Shown: piece after piece, positions 41,560-49,454 of the stretch
How positions within the stretch are numbered: the stretch's first letter is position 1
How the letters are laid out: each line of letters starts with the position of its first letter
Assembly: GCA_021816865.1 (NCBI GenBank)
Contig: JAKAWX010000006.1
Location: 62,001 to 126,000, forward strand
Direction: 5' to 3'
Length of the DNA stretch: 64,000 nucleotides
DNA from: Thermoplasmata archaeon
GTDB lineage: Archaea > Thermoplasmatota > Thermoplasmata > Lutacidiplasmatales > UBA184
Position numbers and translations under genes: made by a program
Notes under the pieces: generated by a model
Databases searched by the model: none
The model's input: the letters and a program-made list of their open reading frames with translations, nothing else
Told to the model about the DNA's origin: nothing

Positions 41560-43224
41560 ATGCCCTCGAACGCCGGGGCGGCCGAGGCCTTCCGAGAGAT
41601 CGCGGACCTGCTCGACGTCCTCGGGGAGCGGTTCAAGCCCGAGGCGTACCGGCGGGCGGCCCGGTCGATCGAGACGCTGACGGAGGAGCTCGCCGCGGTC
41701 GCGGCCCGAAACGAGCTGCGATCGATCCCCGGGGTCGGCGACGCCATCGCGGAGAAGATCCGAGAGTACCTCGCGACCGGCTCGATCCCCTACCTCGAGC
41801 GCCTGCGCCACGACGTCCCCGCGGGGGTCGTCGCGATGATGCGACTTTCCGGCCTCGGGCCGAAGACCGCGCGCCGGTTCTGGGTGGATCTCGGGATCGA
41901 GGGTCCGAGCGCGCTCGCGGCCGCGATCGACGCGGGTCGCCTCGACGGCGTGAAGGGGTTCGGTCCGAAGAAGATCGCCCAGGTCCGCTCGGCCGTCGAG
42001 TCGGCTCGGATCGCCCCGGCGACCGGGCCGGGCCGCGCCCCGATCGAGGAGGTCTACCCGGTCGCCGAGCGGATCGTGAACGCGCTGCGGGCGCGCGCCC
42101 CCGCCGACCGCGTCGAGGCCGCGGGGAGCTTCCGCCGGCGACGCGAGACGGTCGGCGACCTCGACGTCCTCGTCTCCTCGACGGAGCCCGAAGCGGTCTT
42201 CGACGCGTTCAGCGCCCTCCCCGAGGTCCGCGAGGTCCGGCTTCGCGGGGGCACGAAGGAGACCGTCGTCCTATCGACCGGTCTCCAGGTCGACCTGCGC
42301 GTGGTCGAGCCCGCGGCGTTCGGGGCGGCGCTCCAGTACTTCACGGGGTCGAAGGACCACAATGTCCACCTCCGCTCGATCGCCCGCGACCGCGGGCTCA
42401 AGGTCAACGAGTACGGGGTCTACCGCGGCGACGAGCGCGTCGCCGGGCGGACCGAGGAGGAGGTCTACGCGGCGCTCGGACTCGCGTGGGTCCCGCCCGA
42501 GGTCCGCGAGGACCAGGGCGAGGTCGAGGCGGCGGCGAAGGGCCGGGCGTTCCCCCGGCTGGTGGACGACCACGACCTCACGGGGGACCTCCACGTGCAC
42601 CTGCCCGAGGCGGCGGACGCGGCCGACGTCGACCGCCTGCGGGCGGCCGCCCGGGCACGAGGCGTGACCTCGCTCGGCGTGGTCGTCGGGGGCGTGCGCG
42701 CCGACGGCTCGACGTTCGTCCTGGCGGTCGACGCGCGCGCCCGGCTCGACGCCCGCGAAGGGAGGTCGGCGGGGGTCTGGCGGGCGGTCGAGACCGGTCC
42801 GACAGGATTGCCTCCGCCGCTTCGGGGCCTCGAGCACGACTACCGCATCGTTCGGCCGACGCGGGACGCCCCGGATCCGGCTCCGCTCGCTCCCGGAGCT
42901 CCCGTCCTCCTGGTCGCCCACCTCGGAGGGGGGGGAGAGGAGGGGGTAGGTCGCGTCCGCCGCTGGGTCGAATGGGCCCGGGAGGTCGGGGCCGCGGTCG
43001 AGGTCGGGCCGGGACCCGAACGGCTCGACGCGACGTGGGCCCGTCTCGCCCGGGCCACCGGGGTACCGCTCGCGCTGCCGAGGGGACTCACCGGGCCGAC
43101 GGACGACCCGACCGCCCCGATCGCCCTCGGGTTCGCCCGACGGGCCGGAGCCGAGCCTCGGGACGTTCGGGTCGCTCCACCGAAGCGGGCGGAGCCGCGT
43201 CGGCGGCCTACCGGGTCGCCCTGA
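41560..43224 (+). CDS. polX: DNA polymerase X with a degenerate PHP domain
   Basis: A repair polymerase of the Pol beta superfamily. The 554-aa protein has an N-terminal 8-kDa-like domain with two helix-hairpin-helix motifs (SIPGVGDAIAEKI, LSGLGPKTARRF), the palm catalytic acids D200/D202 in VGDLDVL and D245 in QVDLRVV, and the YFTGSKDHNVHLR segment. The C-terminal PHP domain starts normally (DLHVH, residues 343-347). It then lacks the TDH and later metal ligands: VTSLGVVVGG stands where Y-AITDHS is expected. The 3'-5' exonuclease or AP-endonuclease activity of that domain is probably lost. The gene end overlaps the zinc-finger gene by 17 bases. Confidence 0.92.
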   Translation: MPSNAGAAEAFREIADLLDVLGERFKPEAYRRAARSIETLTEELAAVAARNELRSIPGVGDAIAEKIREYLATGSIPYLERLRHDVPAGVVAMMRLSGLGPKTARRFWVDLGIEGPSALAAAIDAGRLDGVKGFGPKKIAQVRSAVESARIAPATGPGRAPIEEVYPVAERIVNALRARAPADRVEAAGSFRRRRETVGDLDVLVSSTEPEAVFDAFSALPEVREVRLRGGTKETVVLSTGLQVDLRVVEPAAFGAALQYFTGSKDHNVHLRSIARDRGLKVNEYGVYRGDERVAGRTEEEVYAALGLAWVPPEVREDQGEVEAAAKGRAFPRLVDDHDLTGDLHVHLPEAADAADVDRLRAAARARGVTSLGVVVGGVRADGSTFVLAVDARARLDAREGRSAGVWRAVETGPTGLPPPLRGLEHDYRIVRPTRDAPDPAPLAPGAPVLLVAHLGGGGEEGVGRVRRWVEWAREVGAAVEVGPGPERLDATWARLARATGVPLALPRGLTGPTDDPTAPIALGFARRAGAEPRDVRVAPPKRAEPRRRPTGSP

Positions 43225-43558
43225 GGCCGCCCGGAGCTCCCGAGCGGGCGCCGGAGATCGAGAGCGACGAGCCCGAGGCGGAGGCGTGGCGCTGGCAGCT
43301 CGCGCACCGGTGCGCGGTGGGGTCGAGGCCGTGGCGCCAGTAGCAGTCGGTGCAGAGCGGGCGGCCGCATCCCCAGCAGAGCGGGGTCGTCGCCCGGGGG
43401 GCGACGGGCGCGGCGCAGTTGACGCACGCCCCCGGCGTGCCGGCCGGGTGGGCCCGGAAGGCGGGGGGCTCGGGAAGGCGGGAGCTCCGCCGAGGGTCGA
43501 CCGCCGGGGCGAGGGGACGGGTCGGTCCCGCCGGTGGAGCGCGTGCCCGGATCGCCAT
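43208..43558 (-). CDS. Small zinc-finger protein (treble-clef-like cysteine array)
   Basis: A 116-aa protein with eight cysteines and a histidine in the order CVNC, CWGCGRPLCTDC, HRCASC between residues ~45 and ~90, likely binding two zincs in a cross-brace or double-ribbon fold. The N-terminal 40 residues are proline/arginine-rich and the C-terminus overlaps polX on the other strand. ATG 43558 is 30 bases from a CTAAAAAGG box. No RING or B-box signature is complete enough to name. Function unknown. Confidence 0.65.
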   Translation of the reverse strand: MAIRARAPPAGPTRPLAPAVDPRRSSRLPEPPAFRAHPAGTPGACVNCAAPVAPRATTPLCWGCGRPLCTDCYWRHGLDPTAHRCASCQRHASASGSSLSISGARSGAPGGLRATR

Positions 43559-43581
43559 GGTCGGCCGGGAGACGCCTCCCC

Positions 43582-43611
43582 CCCTTTTTAGCCCTAGGTC
43601 CCGTTTAGGGG
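43582..43611. promoter_or_regulatory. Back-to-back promoters for the zinc-finger and small membrane protein genes
   Basis: The complement CTAAAAAGGGG (43592-43582) is about 30 bases before the ATG at 43558. The plus-strand ccgtttaggg (43601-43610) would start a transcript near 43633, giving a short leader before GTG 43664. Confidence 0.55.
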
Positions 43612-43663
43612 GAGTTCCCTTGGACCGGGAGGTTCATGTACCGCGGCGGCGGGAAGGGCTCCC

Positions 43664-44038
43664 GTGTCCGACGGACGCGCATACCCCCGTCCCTACGTCC
43701 GGCCGCCCCCGGCCCGCCCGGTGCGGGTCGCCGAGGAGCGGGCCGAGCGGTCGAACGCGGCGGTCCCGGTGGCGGTCGTCCTGGTCCTCCTCGGGTTCTA
43801 CCTCGCCCGATACTCGATCCTCGCCCCGGCGGCCCTCGGCCTCGTGCTCCTTTTCTCGGGGGGGTCGTTCCTCTCCGCCCGCCTGAACCCGCTCAGCCCG
43901 CACTTCTACCTCACGCGCAAGCCGTCGTGGCTCGCGGTCGCCGTCGTGCTCCTGGGCGGCCTCGGGCTCTTCTACTACGCCTACACGCTCTTCGTGGCGC
44001 ACGCGGGGCCGTTCGTCCCGGGCATCCCGGGGCTCTAG
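43664..44038 (+). CDS. Small membrane protein, three predicted helices
   Basis: A 124-aa protein with a proline/arginine-rich cytoplasmic start (residues 1-32) followed by hydrophobic segments VPVAVVLVLLGFYLARY, ILAPAALGLVLLFSG and LAVAVVLLGGLGLFYYAYTLF. No charged residue pattern suggests transport. GTG 43664 follows the ribosome binding site gggaagg. Converges on nadA with a 16-base gap. I do not recognise the family. Confidence 0.68.
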   Translation: MSDGRAYPRPYVRPPPARPVRVAEERAERSNAAVPVAVVLVLLGFYLARYSILAPAALGLVLLFSGGSFLSARLNPLSPHFYLTRKPSWLAVAVVLLGGLGLFYYAYTLFVAHAGPFVPGIPGL

Positions 44039-44054
44039 GGCGCCCGGCGCGGGC

Positions 44055-44960
44055 CTACGCCGCGACCATCCGCTCGAGCGACCGGCGGGCGCGGTCGGCC
44101 GTCTCGCTCGGGACGTCGATCACGTACCGCCGCTCGGCGAGCGAGTCGCGCACGTCCGCGAGGCTGATCTCCTTCATGAACGGACAGATCGCGCCCCCGT
44201 CGATCGGGGAGAACCGGGTCGAGGGGTTGAGCCGGCGCATCCGGTGGAGGATCCCGACCTCCGTCGCGACCAGGACCTCGGGCGCGCGGGTCTCCTCGGC
44301 GAACCGGATCATCCCGTCGGTCGAGAGGACGCGGTCGACGTGGGGCAGCGCCTGGCTCGCGCACCCGCATTCGGGGTGCGCGATGAGCGGGGCGCCGGGA
44401 TGCTCGGCCCGGGCCCGCGCGAGGACGTCCGGCGACAGCTTCGCATGGACCGGGCAGTCGCCGACCCACAGGTGCATCGTGCGGCCGGTCCGCTTGCGGA
44501 CGTACTCGCCGAGGAACATGTCGGGCAGGAAGAGGATCTCCCGGTCGGCCGGCACCTGCTCGACGACCTTGATCGCGTTCGAGCTCGTGCAGCAGTAGTC
44601 GGCCTCCGCCTTCACCTCGGCGCTCGTGTTGATGTAGGCGACCACGACCGCCCCCGGGTGGGCGGCCTTCCAGTCGCGCAGCTGCTCGGCCGTGATGGCG
44701 TCGGCGAGCGCGCATCCCGCTTTCAGGTCGGGCAGGAGCACCGTCCGCGTCGGGTTCAGGATCTTGGCCGTCTCGGCCATGAAGCGCACGCCGGCAAACA
44801 CGATCACCGAGCGGTCCGACTCCATCGCCTTGCGCGCGAGGTAGAGCGAGTCCCCGACGAAGTCGGCGACGTCCTGCACGTCCGCCCGCTGGTAGTTGTG
44901 CGCGAGCAGGACCGCGTCCCGCTCGTCCTTCAGACGGAGCACGTCCGCCTCGAGCGACAT
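44055..44960 (-). CDS. nadA: Quinolinate synthase A
   Basis: [4Fe-4S] enzyme that condenses iminoaspartate with dihydroxyacetone phosphate to quinolinate in NAD synthesis. The 301-aa protein shows AHNYQRADVQDVADFVGDS, FAGVRFMAETAKILNP, and the cluster cysteines in KAGCALAD, AHPECGC and AICPFMKEI, with the YINTSAEVKA-AD region between them. ATG 44960 was preferred to an upstream TTG; a TATA-like GCTTAAGAC (44992-45001), inside the end of nadC, could drive separate expression. nadC is directly upstream. No nadB is present, so iminoaspartate may come from an aspartate dehydrogenase, as in other archaea. Confidence 0.95.
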   Translation of the reverse strand: MSLEADVLRLKDERDAVLLAHNYQRADVQDVADFVGDSLYLARKAMESDRSVIVFAGVRFMAETAKILNPTRTVLLPDLKAGCALADAITAEQLRDWKAAHPGAVVVAYINTSAEVKAEADYCCTSSNAIKVVEQVPADREILFLPDMFLGEYVRKRTGRTMHLWVGDCPVHAKLSPDVLARARAEHPGAPLIAHPECGCASQALPHVDRVLSTDGMIRFAEETRAPEVLVATEVGILHRMRRLNPSTRFSPIDGGAICPFMKEISLADVRDSLAERRYVIDVPSETADRARRSLERMVAA

Positions 44961-44976
44961 GTCGGACCGACCCGGA

Positions 44977-45858
44977 CTAGTCGACAAGCCGTCTTAAGCG
45001 GCCGGGACGCACGGTGAGGTGGAACGGGAGCGCCGGCGCGGAGTGGGTGAGGGCGCCCAAGCTCACCGCGTCCGCGCCCACCGCGCGGTAGCGTCGCACG
45101 GTCCCGGGCGTGATCCCCCCCGAGAGCTCGACCCAATGCCCCCGTCGCACGTTCGCCGCCTCGAGCGCGCGAACGATCGCGCGCGCCGGACCGGGACCGG
45201 TATTGTCGAGGAGGAGGGAGTCGGCCCCGGCCCGGATCGCCGCGAGCGCCTGCCGGGCCGTGCGGACCTCGACCTGGACGGGAAGCCGCGAGGGGGTCCG
45301 CGCGCGCGCCCGCCGGATCGCAACGGCGAGCGGGACGAGGGCGAGGTGGTTGTTCTTGATGAGGACGCCGTCGGAGAGGTCGCGACGGTGGGGGTGACCG
45401 CCGCCGTGGACGACCGCCGCCTTCTCGAGGTCGCGCAACCCGGGGGTCGTCTTGCGGGTCGCCCAGACCTCGAGGCGGGGGCGGCTCCCGCGGGTCCCTT
45501 CGACCGCGCGGGCCGTGGCGCTCGCGACGCCGCTCAGGTGCATCAGGAAGTTGAGGACCGTCCGCTCGATGGCGAGGATCGCCCGCGCGTCGCCCCGCAG
45601 GCGGGCGACGAGGGTGCCCCGCCGGACGCGGGTGCCGTCCCGGGCCGCGAAGGCGACCTCGAGCGACCGGGCGCGCGCGGCGGCTCGGAGCGCCTCCGTC
45701 CCGGACAGCACGCCGGTCCCCTGGGCGGTCACGGTCGCCTCGACCACGACCCGGCCCGGGAGGATTGCCCGGGTCGTCCGGTCGCGCGCGGCCCGGTCCT
45801 CGGCGAGGGCGCGGCGGACGGCCGCGTCCGCCCCGGGGACCCGACGCCTAGGCCGCAT
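44977..45858 (-). CDS. nadC: Nicotinate-nucleotide pyrophosphorylase (quinolinate phosphoribosyltransferase)
   Basis: Converts quinolinate and PRPP to nicotinate mononucleotide, the step after NadA. The 293-aa protein has the N-terminal alpha/beta sandwich (EATVTAQGTGVLSGTEAL) and the barrel with LNFLMHLSGVAS, the catalytic ATRKTTPGLRDLEKAAVVHGGG region, KNNHLALV, LPVQVEVRT, LLLDNTGP and ELSGGIT, all standard QPRTase motifs. ATG 45858 overlaps the end of the TPR ATPase gene by 11 bases, so three genes form one unit: ATPase, nadC, nadA. Confidence 0.95.
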   Translation of the reverse strand: MRPRRRVPGADAAVRRALAEDRAARDRTTRAILPGRVVVEATVTAQGTGVLSGTEALRAAARARSLEVAFAARDGTRVRRGTLVARLRGDARAILAIERTVLNFLMHLSGVASATARAVEGTRGSRPRLEVWATRKTTPGLRDLEKAAVVHGGGHPHRRDLSDGVLIKNNHLALVPLAVAIRRARARTPSRLPVQVEVRTARQALAAIRAGADSLLLDNTGPGPARAIVRALEAANVRRGHWVELSGGITPGTVRRYRAVGADAVSLGALTHSAPALPFHLTVRPGRLRRLVD

Positions 45859-48232
45859 CGTTCGTCGCCCCCTTCTCGAGGAGCGCCGCGCGCAGCCGCT
45901 CGAAGTCGAGCGCCACGTCCGGACGCAGCGCCGGCAGGTTCTGCCGCTCGAGCTCGGTGATCCGCCGCTGGGCACTGGCCCGGTCGCCGCGCGCGTACGA
46001 CAGCTGGGCGAGCCGCAGCACGACGTCGACCTCGTCCGCCGGAGCCTTCAGCTCGCGGACGAGGCGGTAGGCGTCGAGGAGGTCCGCCTCGGCCCGGTCG
46101 TACTCGCCGCGGTCGAGCTCGATCTTCCCCTGGACGATCATCGACTGGACGAGACCGAACCGGTCCCCGATCCGTTCGAGGATCTCGCGCGAGCGGCGCG
46201 TGTGGTCCGCCGCCTCCTTGAGGCGCCCGGCCTCGCGGAGGACGTCGGCCGAGTTGAAGAGGGCCCAGCCGACCCGGCGGAGGTCGTGGCCTTTCTCGGC
46301 CAGGCGGATCGCCTCGGTGAACTCCGCGATCGCCTCGACGAACCGCGGCGTCGCCGACGTCGTCCCCGCGAGCACCACGCCGAGGAACAGGTGCGCTTGC
46401 GCCGCCTCGCGCACGTCCCCGAGCCGCTCGAGGCGGCGCGCCGCGTCCTGCGCCTCGGCGAGAGCGCCCTCCGCCTGGCCCATCATCGCGAGGACGTTCG
46501 CCCGGCGCGCCTCCCCGAGCGCGATCGCGCGCTCGTTGCCGGCTTCGCGGGCGAGGCGCAGCTCCTCGGTGTGCTCGGCGAGCGATTCCGCGTACTGGCC
46601 CTCGTAGTAGAGGGCCTCCCCGCGCAGGTTGTGGACGCGCAGGCGGACGAGCGGGTGGGCGGAGAGGTCGATCGTCGCGAGCACGCGGCCGGTCGCCTCC
46701 TCGGCGGCCCGCCACTCCCCCTGGTCGGTGAGCACGCGCGCGAGGTAGAGCTCGAGGAGCGCGCGGAGGTGCGGGGCGAGGCGCGACGCGACGTCGGCCC
46801 GTTCGCGGAAGTCGCGCAGCATCGCTTCCGCTTCCTTGAGCGCGCCCGCGTGGTCGACCTGACGGGCGAGCTCGAGGACGAGTTCCGTCTCCCCGTCGAG
46901 GTCGTCCGACCGCACGCGGCGGTGGCTGTCGAGGGCGCGGGCGTAGTGCTCGCGCGCGACCTCGGGCGCGCTCGCCCGGTCGGCGATCTCCGCGGCGGCC
47001 CGGTTGTACAGGAGCGCCCGATCGTCGACACGACCGAGGTAGAAATGGCGGGCGAGCGCGTAGATCGTCACCGTGTCGGCGCTCCCGGTCGACTCGAGGG
47101 CCTCGCCGGCCCGGCGGTGCAGCACGCGACGGCGGCTCTCGGTCAGGCGGTCGTAGACGCCCTCGCGGAGCCGGTCGTCGGCGAACGCGAGCCGCTCCTC
47201 GGGCCGCTCGAGAAGGACGCCGTGGCCCACGAGACGGTCGACGATCTCGGCGAGCCGCTCCTCGTCCTCCCCGCTCGCGGAGAGGAGGAGGGCGAAGGGG
47301 AACTCCGGACCGAGCACCGAGGCGACCGCGACCGTCCGTTCCTCCGCCTCGTCGAAGGTCGGTACGACCCCCGGAGGCCCGGCGGCGCCCACCGCCGGGG
47401 CCGACCGACCCGGCGTCCCTCGGTCGAGCTGGTCGAGGAGGAGCGGGTTCCCGCCGGTCTCGGAGAAGCGGCGCTGGACCTCCTCGTCCGAGAGCGACCG
47501 GTGGGGGTCGCGCCATCGGAGGTAGTCGTGGACCTCCGCGGAGGAGAACGGGCGCAGGGTGACCCGACGCGCGCGGGTCGCGCGCTCGAACGCCTCGAGG
47601 CGCGCGCGACGCGACGCCGTCATCGAATCGAACGGGCGGGCGGTCGCGAGGACCCAGAGCGGCCGGTTCGTGAGCTGGCGGACGAGGAACTCGACCGCCT
47701 CGAGGGACGGTTCGTCGCCCCGCTGGAGGTCCTCGAGGACGAGGACCGTCGGTCCGCGGCGGGTGAACTCGAGGAACTGCTCGGTGATCCCCGCCCAGAG
47801 CGGCTCGCGGCCCGGCTCGCCGCGCTCGTCCGCCTCGCCGAGGGCGGAGAGCAGGCGCTCCTCGATCCGCACCGGCGCCCCGTCGTGGAGCCGGGGCGCG
47901 AACCCGATCAGGACCTCGCCGGGGCCGCCGTCCGAAACGCCCGTCTCCCGCGGGTCGGGCTCGGGGCGGGCGCTCTCGAGCGCCGAGCGGATCAGGGCGA
48001 ACGGCGGCGGCGCGTCGAGCGCGGGCGCCCGCCCGAAAAGGACCTGGGCGCCGCGGACGCGCACGGTGCGCACGAGCTCCTCGACGAGGGTCGACTTGCC
48101 GATCCCGGTGGCGCCGACCAGGAGCGTGACCCCTCCGCTGCCTGCCCGCGCGTCCTCGAACCGTCGGTAGAGGGCCTCGACCGTCTCCGTCCGGCCGACG
48201 AACGGGCGACCGTTCCCGGCTTCGGCCGCCAT
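45848..48232 (-). CDS. STAND-type AAA ATPase with TPR repeats
   Basis: A 794-aa predicted signalling ATPase. The N-terminal domain has FVGRTETVEAL, Walker A GATGIGKST (residues ~38-46), Walker B TVLVLEDLQRGDEPS and the sensor VLATARP, as in the MalT/AfsR/COG3899 group. A winged-helix-like linker follows. The second half (from about residue 400) is a TPR solenoid with repeats such as ALYYEGQYAESLAEHTEELR and ALFNSADVLREAGRLKEAAD. Unlike MalT there is no C-terminal HTH, so output must be through partner proteins. ATG 48232 has a TATA box on the gcvT stop. Coupling to nadC is odd and may be accidental. Confidence 0.8.
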   Translation of the reverse strand: MAAEAGNGRPFVGRTETVEALYRRFEDARAGSGGVTLLVGATGIGKSTLVEELVRTVRVRGAQVLFGRAPALDAPPPFALIRSALESARPEPDPRETGVSDGGPGEVLIGFAPRLHDGAPVRIEERLLSALGEADERGEPGREPLWAGITEQFLEFTRRGPTVLVLEDLQRGDEPSLEAVEFLVRQLTNRPLWVLATARPFDSMTASRRARLEAFERATRARRVTLRPFSSAEVHDYLRWRDPHRSLSDEEVQRRFSETGGNPLLLDQLDRGTPGRSAPAVGAAGPPGVVPTFDEAEERTVAVASVLGPEFPFALLLSASGEDEERLAEIVDRLVGHGVLLERPEERLAFADDRLREGVYDRLTESRRRVLHRRAGEALESTGSADTVTIYALARHFYLGRVDDRALLYNRAAAEIADRASAPEVAREHYARALDSHRRVRSDDLDGETELVLELARQVDHAGALKEAEAMLRDFRERADVASRLAPHLRALLELYLARVLTDQGEWRAAEEATGRVLATIDLSAHPLVRLRVHNLRGEALYYEGQYAESLAEHTEELRLAREAGNERAIALGEARRANVLAMMGQAEGALAEAQDAARRLERLGDVREAAQAHLFLGVVLAGTTSATPRFVEAIAEFTEAIRLAEKGHDLRRVGWALFNSADVLREAGRLKEAADHTRRSREILERIGDRFGLVQSMIVQGKIELDRGEYDRAEADLLDAYRLVRELKAPADEVDVVLRLAQLSYARGDRASAQRRITELERQNLPALRPDVALDFERLRAALLEKGATNDAA

Positions 48233-48260
48233 CGCCTGTCCGACGTAGATGGGAGGGTCC

Positions 48261-48271
48261 GACTATTTACG
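48261..48271 (-). promoter_or_regulatory. TATA box for the TPR ATPase unit, on the gcvT stop codon
   Basis: The complement CGTAAATAGTC includes the gcvT TAA stop (48269-48267) and is centred about 34 bases before ATG 48232. Confidence 0.55.
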
Positions 48272-49454
48272 CTCGCGTCGCGGTCGCCCTCACGAACGGG
48301 AGCGCGACGACCCGACCCGCGACCTCGTGACCCCGGATCTCGAGCGCGACCGGGGTGCCGACGGCCGCGAGCGCGAGCGGAAGGTAGGCGAGCGCGATGC
48401 CGTGCCCGAGCGTCGGCGAGAGTCCGCCGCTCGTCGCCTCGGCCACGACCGCCCCGTTCGAGCGCACCGGGGTCCCGTGGCGCGGGATCGCGCCCGGCGC
48501 CTCGACCGAGATCCCCGAGAGGCGGACCGCCGGACCGTCGGTCCGTTCCTTCTCGAGCGCCGGGCGCCCGACGAACAGGTGGTCGAAGTCGACGAACCGG
48601 TCCTGCGCCGCCTCGAGGGGCGTCCGGTCGCGGTGGAACTCCTGGCCCGAGAGGAGATAGCCCTTCTCGAGCCGCAGCGTGTCGCGGGCGCCGAGGCCGC
48701 ACGGCGCGACCCCCGCGGCGAGCAGACGCTCGGCGAGCGCGTCGGCGTCCTCGCCTCGGACGAACAGTTCGTACCCGAGCTCTCCCGTGTACCCGGTCCG
48801 GCTCACGAGGACGGTCTCGGCGAGGGCGTCCGGGAACGGCCGGTCGAGCGCTCCCGCCGGCTCCCCCGCCCCCGGCCGGGAGGGGAAGAACGCCGCCCGG
48901 TAGAACCCAAGTCCTCCGAGCGACCAGCCGAAGAGCCCCTCGAGCACGGCGCGGCTCTTCGGCCCCTGGAGCGCGAGGAGCGCGACCGTGTCGTTCCACC
49001 GCGAGATCCTCGTGTCGGGCCCGCGGTGATGGCGGAGGATCTCCTCGATCTCGTCCGCGCGGCCGGCGTTGGGGACCGCGAGGAATCGCTGGCCCGGTCC
49101 CTCCTCGCGGTCGAGACGGTTCACGAGGAGGTCGTCGACGATGTGGCCCGACGACTCGAGCAGGAACGTGTAGCGGACCTGGCCCGGGGCGAGGGAGGGG
49201 ACGTTCGCCGTCGTGCGCCGGGCGAGGAGGGCGCCCGCGTGTCCCCCCTCGACCGAGAGGATCCCCATGTGCGAGACGTCGAAGAGGCCGGCCGAGGACC
49301 GAACGGCCCGGTGCTCGGCGAGGATGCTCGTGTAGTAGAGCGGCATCTCCCAGCCGGCGAACGGGACGAGGCGCCCGCCGTGGCGGCGGTGGTACTCGTA
49401 GAGCGGAGTTCGGCGGAGCGGGACGGAGGGCCCGGCGGGTGGGGGTTCGTTCAT
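48267..49454 (-). CDS. gcvT: Aminomethyltransferase (glycine cleavage T protein)
   Basis: Transfers the aminomethyl carbon of glycine to tetrahydrofolate or an archaeal pterin. The 395-aa protein has RRTPLYEYHRRHGGRLVPFAGWEMP, SSAGLFDVSHMG, VSRTGYTGELGYELF and the pocket motif GLGARDTLRLEKGYLL, so it looks like a true GcvT, not a sarcosine-oxidase-like relative. It is the last gene of a five-gene operon, overlapping purP as ATGA. gcvH, gcvP and lpd are not in the window; the linkage to purine genes suggests a one-carbon connection. Confidence 0.92.
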   Translation of the reverse strand: MNEPPPAGPSVPLRRTPLYEYHRRHGGRLVPFAGWEMPLYYTSILAEHRAVRSSAGLFDVSHMGILSVEGGHAGALLARRTTANVPSLAPGQVRYTFLLESSGHIVDDLLVNRLDREEGPGQRFLAVPNAGRADEIEEILRHHRGPDTRISRWNDTVALLALQGPKSRAVLEGLFGWSLGGLGFYRAAFFPSRPGAGEPAGALDRPFPDALAETVLVSRTGYTGELGYELFVRGEDADALAERLLAAGVAPCGLGARDTLRLEKGYLLSGQEFHRDRTPLEAAQDRFVDFDHLFVGRPALEKERTDGPAVRLSGISVEAPGAIPRHGTPVRSNGAVVAEATSGGLSPTLGHGIALAYLPLALAAVGTPVALEIRGHEVAGRVVALPFVRATATRA

